A stretch of 11,663 nucleotides of DNA, taken from the NCBI GenBank assembly GCA_026391515.1, contig JAPLEC010000333.1, positions 1 to 11,663 of the forward strand, written 5' to 3'. This document shows, piece by piece, positions 6,469 to 11,663 of this stretch (the first letter of the stretch is position 1; each line of letters starts with the position of its first letter). The notes beneath the pieces were generated by a model. That model was not told the origin of the DNA, did no database searches, and saw only the letters and a list, made by a program, of their open reading frames with translations. The stretch comes from Bacteroidia bacterium (GTDB lineage Bacteria > Bacteroidota > Bacteroidia > Bacteroidales > VadinHA17). Both the position numbers and the translations under genes were made by a program.

Positions 6469-9420
6469 ATGTCCGAATTAAAAACTTTACTTATGAAAAA
6501 ACAAGAATTTATCTTCCTGCTATGTCTGTCTTTACTTGTTGCCTGTACAGGTAATAAGTACCAACTGACCGAAAACAAAGATAAGAATGGATATTCCTAT
6601 CAGTCTGTTACCAACGATCCTTCCGGCATGCGTTTATACACTCTTAAAAACGGTCTGAAGGTATATCTGGGTATAAATAAGGATGAACCCCGTATCATGA
6701 CGATGATAGCTGTGCATGCAGGTTCAAACAACGAGCCTGAGGCAACCACAGGGCTGGCCCATTATTTTGAACACCTTATGTTCAAAGGAACCAGCTTGTA
6801 TGGCACAAGGGATTGGGAAAAGGAGAAACCGCTGCTTGATTCCATTTCAGGGCTTTTTGAATTATACAGGGCTCAAAAAGACAGCGTGCAAAGGTTAAAT
6901 ATCTATAAACGAATCGATAAGTTCTCTATTGAAGCAGCTCAGTACGCACTTCCGAGTGAATATGCCAAGATGCTGTCAGAGATCGGCGCGTCGGGAACCA
7001 ATGCTTTTACATCCAATGAAATGACAGTGTACATAAATGATATCCCTGCCAATGAAATCAAACCCTGGTTAAACCTCGAAAAAAATCGTTTCGGAGACAT
7101 AGCTCTTCGCCTTTTTCATACTGAACTGGAAACCGTTTATGAAGAATTCAATATGTACCAGGACCGTGATCAGAGCCGTGCTTCCACGGTATTTGGAAAA
7201 GCTTTGTTTCCCAAAAATCCTCTCGGAAGGGATGTTATCGGATATCCCGAACATTTAAAAAACCCTTCACAGGTCAACATTATAAATTTTAAGAATACCT
7301 GGTATGTACCAAACAATATGGCTATTTGCTTAAGCGGCGATCTTGATATGGAAAAGACCATTCAGCTGATCGATGAAACCTTTGGTCAAATCCCTTCAAA
7401 ACCTGTTCCGGAAGTGCCCATAGTTAAAGAAGATCCTATTACCAGTCCTGTTGAAAAAGAAATATATGGTCCTGATGCAGAATTTTTGCTTATGGGCTAC
7501 CGCACTGATGGGGAAAACAGTCCCGATAAAAAATATATTTACCTGCTGGGAAATATACTTGCAAACGGCCAGGCCGGACTGTTTGATATTGATTTAGTAC
7601 AGGATCAGAAGGTTCTTTATGCGTATGCGTATCCAATCTTTAATACCCAATACGGGAATATAGTCATTTATGTTACACCAAAGGAAAAGCAAACACTCGC
7701 TGAGGTTAAAGATCTGGTGCTGGCTGAAATTGAAAAGCTTAAAAAGGGTGAATTCCCCGACTGGATCATCGAGGCTATCGCCAACGATTATCGTCTGAGT
7801 AACCTGCGACAATTCAGGAGCAGAAATGAAACTTATGCATTTATGGATGCCTTCATATATAATAAAAACTGGATAGATGTACTTTCTTTTGGTGATAAGC
7901 TTGAAAAAGTGACCAAGCAGGAGCTGATCGATTATGCAAACCAGTTATTTAAAGACAATTATGTAGCTCTTTACAAAAAAACAGGAGTGGCTAAAGATCT
8001 GATAAAAGTACAAAAGCCTCCTCTTACTGCAGTAACAATCAACAGAAATGAAGAAAGCAAATTCTTTACGGAATGGAAGAAAATACCCTCTGATTCCATT
8101 GCACCGGTTTTTGTTGATTTCAATACTGCCATCAACCGTAAACAGATCCGTGAAGATATCGAACTGAACACCATTCAAACAACCAATAGTGAGCTGTTCA
8201 GCGCTTATTATGTGATCAATGCAGGAAAAGACAACATCAAAAAGGTTCCACTGGCTATTAATTTCCTTCCCTATGTCGGAACCTCTAAACATACTGCCAC
8301 TGAACTGAAACAGGAATTGTACCGTTATGGTTTGAGCACATCTGTGTACAGCAGCAATACTCGTTCTTATGTTTACGTATCAGGATTAAACCGTAATCTG
8401 GAGAAAGGGATTCAGCTGCTTGAAGAGATAATCAACAGCTCTTTACCCGATACGGCCGCTTATACAAAATATGCTGAACGCATAATTAAGGAAAGGGATG
8501 ATGTCAAGCTCAACCAGGATAATATATTGTTTTCAGGCTTGTGGAATTATGCGATGCATGGAAATAAATCATCGCAAACTGATGTATTCTCAAATGAGGA
8601 AATCAGAAAACAGAATCCTGATGAACTTATCGGACTCGTGAAAACGATGGTTAAATATCCGCATAAGATATTTTATTGTGGCCCGATGAGCCTGGGTGAA
8701 GTAGAAACTGTGATCAGGAAGAATCATTCCATCCCTGAAAAAATTGAAACCATCCCAGCCAAAACTGTTTACCCTGAATTAGATATAGAGAAGAACCAGG
8801 TTCTGGTAACAAATTATGACATGTCGCAGGTAAATCTTCTGATGGTTGCAAAGGGAGCCGGATTCTCCCCTGAATTGCTCGTACATTCTTCTTTGTTCAA
8901 TCAATACTTTGGCGGATCATTAGCTTCAATCGTGTTCCAGGAAGTAAGGGAAGCCCAGGGGATGGCCTATTCTGCCAGTGCATGGTATGAGAGTCCTTCC
9001 TTCCCCGACGAATCCTTCTTCATAGTTGGATACGTGGCAACCCAGGCTGACAAAATGAACCAGGCACTAACTACTATGAACCGTATCCTGAATAACTTTA
9101 CTGAAAGTGATCACTTTCTTATGACATCGAAGAGAGCCATATTAAACAGAATATCAACTCAAAGATTATATCGTGAAAATCTGTTTTTCAGATATTTGAA
9201 TAATCTGGATCTTGGCATAAACCACGACCAGAGAAAAGATGTCTATGATTATATTACCGGGGCATCGATGAAAGATTTGCAGGATTTCTTCAGTACATAT
9301 ATTAAAGATAAAAAATATACTTATTGTGTTATTGGAAATCTAAAGAATCTGGATATGAAAGCCTTAAAAGAGCAGGGTGAAGTAAAAGAAATACCTCTGA
9401 AAGATCTGTTCGGATATTGA
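6469..9420 (+). CDS. M16 family zinc metallopeptidase lipoprotein
   Basis: A 983-residue pitrilysin-type protease, predicted to be exported and lipid-anchored. The N-terminus carries a lipoprotein signal peptide ending in LLVAC, with the lipidated Cys at residue 26 counted from the ATG at 6469. A second ATG at 6493 gives a more typical signal peptide (MKKQEFIFLLCLSLLVAC) and may be the true start, although the A-rich leader favours the first. The inverted zinc site HYFEH is at 98-102, with the distal glutamate ligand in the VYEEF segment (E225 or E226). The length covers four M16 modules in two halves. The second half lacks HxxEH but keeps the conserved VREAQGMAYS segment near residues 826-835, which in M16 enzymes helps position substrate. 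This fits an active first half and a structural second half. Such enzymes degrade peptides inside a closed chamber. The gene is monocistronic between its promoter (6362-6392) and terminator (9440-9474). Confidence 0.92.
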   Translation: MSELKTLLMKKQEFIFLLCLSLLVACTGNKYQLTENKDKNGYSYQSVTNDPSGMRLYTLKNGLKVYLGINKDEPRIMTMIAVHAGSNNEPEATTGLAHYFEHLMFKGTSLYGTRDWEKEKPLLDSISGLFELYRAQKDSVQRLNIYKRIDKFSIEAAQYALPSEYAKMLSEIGASGTNAFTSNEMTVYINDIPANEIKPWLNLEKNRFGDIALRLFHTELETVYEEFNMYQDRDQSRASTVFGKALFPKNPLGRDVIGYPEHLKNPSQVNIINFKNTWYVPNNMAICLSGDLDMEKTIQLIDETFGQIPSKPVPEVPIVKEDPITSPVEKEIYGPDAEFLLMGYRTDGENSPDKKYIYLLGNILANGQAGLFDIDLVQDQKVLYAYAYPIFNTQYGNIVIYVTPKEKQTLAEVKDLVLAEIEKLKKGEFPDWIIEAIANDYRLSNLRQFRSRNETYAFMDAFIYNKNWIDVLSFGDKLEKVTKQELIDYANQLFKDNYVALYKKTGVAKDLIKVQKPPLTAVTINRNEESKFFTEWKKIPSDSIAPVFVDFNTAINRKQIREDIELNTIQTTNSELFSAYYVINAGKDNIKKVPLAINFLPYVGTSKHTATELKQELYRYGLSTSVYSSNTRSYVYVSGLNRNLEKGIQLLEEIINSSLPDTAAYTKYAERIIKERDDVKLNQDNILFSGLWNYAMHGNKSSQTDVFSNEEIRKQNPDELIGLVKTMVKYPHKIFYCGPMSLGEVETVIRKNHSIPEKIETIPAKTVYPELDIEKNQVLVTNYDMSQVNLLMVAKGAGFSPELLVHSSLFNQYFGGSLASIVFQEVREAQGMAYSASAWYESPSFPDESFFIVGYVATQADKMNQALTTMNRILNNFTESDHFLMTSKRAILNRISTQRLYRENLFFRYLNNLDLGINHDQRKDVYDYITGASMKDLQDFFSTYIKDKKYTYCVIGNLKNLDMKALKEQGEVKEIPLKDLFGY

Positions 9421-9439
9421 TCGAAATTATCCGATTAAG

Positions 9440-9474
9440 AAACCTGTCCTGATAATTTTCAGGACAGGTTTTTT
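9440..9474 (+). terminator. Strong intrinsic terminator after the M16 gene
   Basis: AACCTGTCCTGA(9441-9452) pairs perfectly with TCAGGACAGGTT(9459-9470) around a 6-base loop, and A9440-T9471 adds a thirteenth pair. A T-run to 9474 follows. It starts 20 bases after the peptidase stop and is the clearest terminator in the window. Confidence 0.93.
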
Positions 9475-9559
9475 CGTGTTTTGAATAATTATTCCCAGAC
9501 TCCCGAAAATTTTATTGTAAGGGTTTAATGTATATCCGTCACCAATTCTGTCACCTTCT

Positions 9560-9638
9560 AAAATACAAAATCCCGCAGATCATTGATCCTGCGGGATATT
9601 ATGAATATTACTTGCCTGGTGTGAGTGTGAGTATTGAG
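9560..9638. repeat. Dispersed palindromic repeat, copy 3, probable terminator of the Mth938-like gene
   Basis: This is the most regular copy. ATCCCGCAG(9570-9578) pairs perfectly with CTGCGGGAT(9589-9597) around a 10-base loop. It is preceded by AAATACAAA and followed by TTGCC and two GTGAGT hexamers (9621-9632) ending ATTGAG. On the minus strand the stem is followed by a TTTTGTATTTT tail, so it should stop transcription coming from the minus-strand gene that ends at 9666. Shared parts and their order with 25-114 show that these are copies of one element, not two unrelated hairpins. Confidence 0.7.
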
Positions 9639-9665
9639 AAAACAGTTTGTATTTGATCCCTGCTT

Positions 9666-10010
9666 TCAGCAAGTCAGGTGAAGAATAAAGTTGGTATCAG
9701 GATCATTGATATGTTTTATCGCTTCGGGAGTGCCCATGATTACCAGCTCCACACCTTTGCGAATGGCAATTTTCTTTACCTCATCCATTACCGGGAGGCT
9801 CGAACTATGACCTGCACCTATAATGAGACGTTTACATTTCCAGGGGATATTCTCTTCCGGCGATAGCGGAGTATGTCCGAACATATCGCGGTATTGCTTC
9901 GATTCGCCTTTCTTCCTTTTCCTGACCGAACCATTATCAATAATCACATCTTTGCTCCAGGTCTCCCTGTCAATTGTTATCGATCCGAACGAAAGATCAT
10001 TGACTTTCAT
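9666..10010 (-). CDS. Mth938-like (DUF498/AAMDC family) domain protein
   Basis: A 114-residue protein of the Mth938-like fold family, which includes archaeal MTH938, human AAMDC and the complex I assembly factor NDUFAF3. The beta-rich N-terminal part has the family pattern SFGSITIDRETWSKDVII, followed by the C-terminal Rossmann-like half with RLIIGAGHSS and KGVELVIMGTPEAIKHIN. No catalytic role is established for bacterial members. An in-frame ATG at 10058 would add 16 residues, but it overlaps the end of the upstream DUF2905 gene. The ATG at 10010 has a good SD (AAGGAG, on the minus strand at 10022-10017) six bases before it, and the protein then starts just ahead of the domain. It therefore follows the DUF2905 gene by 23 bases, probably as one operon. 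Confidence 0.82.
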   Translation of the reverse strand: MKVNDLSFGSITIDRETWSKDVIIDNGSVRKRKKGESKQYRDMFGHTPLSPEENIPWKCKRLIIGAGHSSSLPVMDEVKKIAIRKGVELVIMGTPEAIKHINDPDTNFILHLTC

Positions 10011-10016
10011 AATAAT

Positions 10017-10022
10017 CTCCTT
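10017..10022 (-). promoter_or_regulatory. Shine-Dalgarno site deciding the Mth938-like start
   Basis: Read on the minus strand, AAGGAG lies six bases before the ATG at 10010 and within the 23-base gap after the DUF2905 stop. It favours this start over the in-frame ATG at 10058. Confidence 0.65.
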
Positions 10023-10033
10023 TCCTTTTTTAT

Positions 10034-10255
10034 TTAGAACAACTTCCTCACGATCCATATAATAAATGTAAGAATTACACTTATCAGGATCATGGTCGTA
10101 ATGGGGAAATAAAACCTGAAATTTCCCTTTTCAATTCTTATGTCTCCGGGCAGATGACCGAGCCAGCCCAGTCTGTTGCCTGTAAAATAAACTATGAGCC
10201 CGGCAATGACCAGAATTACTCCGATTGTTATTAATATTTTCCCAAGCTGAGGCAT
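10034..10255 (-). CDS. DUF2905 small two-helix membrane protein
   Basis: A 73-residue protein starting MPQLGKILITIGVILVIAGL. It has a membrane segment at about residues 6-25, then the hallmark loop RLGWLGHLPGDIRIEKGNFR, then a second membrane segment at about 50-70 ending in a basic tail (VRKLF). This layout and loop are typical of the DUF2905 family (small inner-membrane proteins of unknown function). The frame stays open upstream to 10390, but that extension (45 residues) is encoded by the heptamer array and lacks family resemblance, so the start at 10255 is chosen. No SD is seen. It is the first gene of a likely two-gene unit with the Mth938-like gene. Confidence 0.85.
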   Translation of the reverse strand: MPQLGKILITIGVILVIAGLIVYFTGNRLGWLGHLPGDIRIEKGNFRFYFPITTMILISVILTFIIWIVRKLF

Positions 10256-10290
10256 AGGGTGAAGTATGGACAGTAAAAGTAATGAAAAAC

Positions 10291-10395
10291 GGTACACGGT
10301 GCACGGTTCAAGGTACTTTTGACGCTGAACGCTGAACCCGGAACATGAAATACGACTCACGGTGCACAGTTCACTGTACTTAAGTTTCACTTTCT
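10291..10395. repeat. Degenerate heptanucleotide array A
   Basis: From 10291 the sequence divides into 7-base units, for example GGTACAC, GGTGCAC; then TTGACGC, TGAACGC; and later GGTGCAC, AGTTCAC. At least 13 units run to 10381, with two weaker ones to 10395. Most units have C or T at position 5 and end in AC, CA or CC. It fills much of the space between the DUF2905 start and the ORF6N leader. It aligns with array B at 11096. Confidence 0.7.
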
Positions 10396-10400
10396 AATAA

Positions 10401-10423
10401 AGTTTTCAAACAGCTTGAAAATT
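10401..10423. promoter_or_regulatory. Perfect dyad upstream of the ORF6N gene
   Basis: TTTTCAA(10403-10409) and TTGAAAA(10415-10421) form perfect 7-base arms around ACAGC; an outer G-T and an A-T pair extend it to 9. It is 65 bases before the ORF6N start and upstream of the divergent DUF2905 gene. It could be an operator for either gene or a hairpin. The remaining bases to 10487 are AT-rich without a recognisable TAnnTTTG box. Confidence 0.35.
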
Positions 10424-10487
10424 TAAGGTAACAAATTGTGATCTTAAAGAAATGTATCTTAATTTTATAGGGTCTAGCTGATTTCAT

Positions 10488-11039
10488 ATGAAAAAGGAGA
10501 ATACTAAAATTGTCATTGCTGAGGAAGTAATTATCAGTAAGATATATACTATCAGAGGCAAACAAATAATGTTATCTCATGACCTGGCTGAATTATATCA
10601 GGTAGAGACAAAAGCACTTAATCAACAGGTAAAAAGGAATATCGGAAAATTTCCTGAAAGATATATGTTCCAACTTACTAAAGATGAATATGATCGTTTA
10701 AGGTCACAAAATGTTACCTTAAAAAGAGGTCAGCATGTTAAATACATGCCATATGCATTTACTGAATATGGGATATTGATGCTTTCCAGTGTACTGAACA
10801 GTGAAAGAGCAGATAAAGTTAACATGATAATAATTGATACTTTCGTCAAGTTAAGGGAGATATTTTTCGTACATAAAGATGTGGTACATCAACTTGAAAA
10901 GGTTCAAAGTAAAATAATTGAACATGATAATCAATTAATGGTAATCTTTGAATATCTTAAACAGATTGAACAAGTCAGACAGTTAGAATCAGAGCGCAAG
11001 AACCGTCCGCGAATTGGATTTAAACCCTCAACAGATTAA
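10488..11039 (+). CDS. ORF6N domain DNA-binding protein
   Basis: A 183-residue protein. The ORF6N domain covers about residues 12-100 (IYTIRGKQIMLSHDLAELYQ, then ETKALNQQVKRNIGKFPERY, MFQLTKDEYDRL, and YAFTEYGILML). ORF6N is related to KilA-N and Bro-type phage domains and is thought to bind DNA. The C-terminal part (about 125-172) is a probable coiled coil (HQLEKVQSKIIEHDNQLMVI), suitable for dimer formation. Such stand-alone proteins are common in Bacteroidota chromosomes and probably derive from phage antirepressors. No phage structural or integrase genes are nearby, so this is not evidence of a prophage here. The full length fits the usual Bacteroidota form. The ATG at 10488 is followed by MKKENTKIVIAEEVI, a typical lead into the domain. 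The target is unknown; the dyad at 10403 is a candidate. Confidence 0.88.
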   Translation: MKKENTKIVIAEEVIISKIYTIRGKQIMLSHDLAELYQVETKALNQQVKRNIGKFPERYMFQLTKDEYDRLRSQNVTLKRGQHVKYMPYAFTEYGILMLSSVLNSERADKVNMIIIDTFVKLREIFFVHKDVVHQLEKVQSKIIEHDNQLMVIFEYLKQIEQVRQLESERKNRPRIGFKPSTD

Positions 11040-11095
11040 ATCAATTATTTGACAATAAATTCACTCTCGAACCAGGAATGCGGAATATTAAAAAC

Positions 11096-11207
11096 GGTAT
11101 AAGGTACACGATTTAAGGTACAAGGGACTTTTAACACTGAACTCTGAACAATTAATTTTAAAAACTTTTACCTTTATACTTTATACTTTATACTTTTTAT
11201 CCCTTGC
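11096..11207. repeat. Degenerate heptanucleotide array B, ending in three identical TTTATAC units
   Basis: Sixteen consecutive 7-base units fit without slippage. They begin GGTATAA, GGTACAC, pass through TTAACAC, TGAACTC, and include three identical TTTATAC units (11173-11193). The array ends three bases before the ATG of the next gene. Units 4-8 match array A in order (GGTACAA/GGTACTT-like, TTAACAC/TTGACGC, TGAACTC/TGAACGC), so A and B are related. Bases 11040-11095, between the ORF6N stop and the array, show nothing clear. Confidence 0.7.
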
Positions 11208-11210
11208 CTT

Positions 11211-11663
11211 ATGAAAAAGCTATTTCTGCCTTTCCTGGCGATACTGTTTGTGCTGATCAGCTGCAACAGCCCTTCTCCCGCTAAGAAGACCCTCTCCCAT
11301 CAACAGATTATGGCAAATGCCACACGAAGCGAAAAAAACGGATGGATTGCCATACATCTTCAAGGAACACCCGAAGTTATTGGTTATCAGCATGGATATC
11401 TTCTTGCTGATGAGATAATTGATTTGCGCGGTGCAATGAAGGTGCTGAATGAAAATACTACCGGCAGAACCTGGGATTTTTACAGGAATGAGTCGTACAA
11501 AATGTTCTGGCCCGAGATGCCTCCGGAATACCGCCAGGAGATCAGTGGCATTGCAGCCGGAGTAAATGCAAAGCTCGGACAGGATAAAATTGATATCAGA
11601 GATCTGATCGCAATGAATTCAAACCTTGAAATGTCAGGTTATTTTGTCCCGTGGCTCGATAAA
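11211..11663 (+). CDS. Lipoprotein, probable C45-type / phospholipase B-like hydrolase (3' end outside window)
   Basis: The first 151 codons are open to the window end. The protein starts MKKLFLPFLAILFVLISC, a lipoprotein signal peptide with lipobox LISC and lipidated Cys at residue 18, so it should be exported and membrane-anchored. The mature part has GWIAIHLQGTPEVIGYQHGY (about 43-62), the usual opening of C45-family autoproteolytic acyltransferases/hydrolases and related phospholipase B-like proteins, where a GxxxGxQxG-type segment precedes the catalytic domain. A later stretch (EISGIAAGVNAKLG, about 115-128) also fits that group. The nucleophile Cys of these Ntn-hydrolases would lie past the window end and cannot be checked. 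The start is set by the signal peptide; no SD is seen, and heptamer array B runs almost to the ATG. Confidence 0.65.
   Translation, partial: MKKLFLPFLAILFVLISCNSPSPAKKTLSHQQIMANATRSEKNGWIAIHLQGTPEVIGYQHGYLLADEIIDLRGAMKVLNENTTGRTWDFYRNESYKMFWPEMPPEYRQEISGIAAGVNAKLGQDKIDIRDLIAMNSNLEMSGYFVPWLDK

Noticed and set aside
6287..9553. Shared word GTCACCAATTC at about 6288 and 9539
   Set aside because: An 11-base match is expected by chance in a window of this size, and the flanks do not align.
10034..10390. Longer 118-residue version of the DUF2905 protein
   Set aside because: The extra 45 residues are translated from heptamer array A and intergenic sequence; the family resemblance begins at the Met encoded at 10255.
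10488..11039. ORF6N gene as a sign of a prophage
   Set aside because: No integrase, capsid, terminase or lysis gene and no attachment-site repeat is near; ORF6N genes are common as single chromosomal genes.
1..11663. CRISPR array, tRNA or rRNA genes, insertion sequences
   Set aside because: No regularly spaced identical repeats with unique spacers, no cloverleaf or rRNA-like segment and no transposase frame were seen.

Overview
The window looks like a chromosomal segment from an AT-rich Bacteroidota genome, probably a Bacteroidales-like environmental lineage. This is inferred from gene families and signals, not from a marker gene. The supporting signs are a promoter of the Bacteroidota type (TTG, then TAnnTTTG) before the M16 peptidase, mostly A-rich leaders with no Shine-Dalgarno, two lipoproteins with Bacteroidota-like signal peptides, a FISUMP domain, an ORF6N protein and a CbpA/CbpM pair. 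No rRNA, tRNA, CRISPR array, transposase or integrase was seen.

Layout from left to right. Bases 1-265 hold the first copy of a dispersed palindromic repeat and the promoter region of a membrane-anchored DUF362 protein (266-1822), which ends at an intrinsic terminator. Next is a protein without a signal peptide that joins five Cys/His-rich repeats to a FISUMP domain (1949-2749). A second copy of the repeat lies at the convergent junction with a minus-strand acyl-CoA/acyl-ACP ligase of the Aas adenylation type (2853-4385). A 381-base divergent gap contains a compact set of possible RNA structures. A small frame-broken gene (4767-4989) follows, then cbpA (5021-5911) and cbpM (5923-6225), a DnaJ-type co-chaperone and its modulator. 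A clear promoter precedes a 983-residue M16 metallopeptidase lipoprotein (6469-9420), closed by a 13-bp-stem terminator.

The right part holds the third repeat copy, a minus-strand DUF2905/Mth938-like pair (10255 down to 9666), an ORF6N-domain DNA-binding protein (10488-11039), and the first 151 codons of a lipoprotein resembling C45-type or phospholipase B-like hydrolases (11211 to the window end).

The genes look mostly like separate housekeeping or envelope units. The only clear functional partnership is CbpA with CbpM. The most unusual material is non-coding: two degenerate heptanucleotide arrays (10291-10395 and 11096-11207) that align unit by unit, the three-copy palindrome with its GTGAGT hexamers, and the structured gap before cbpA. 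The most unusual protein is the Cys-repeat/FISUMP fusion. I see no convincing complete new defence or mobile system.
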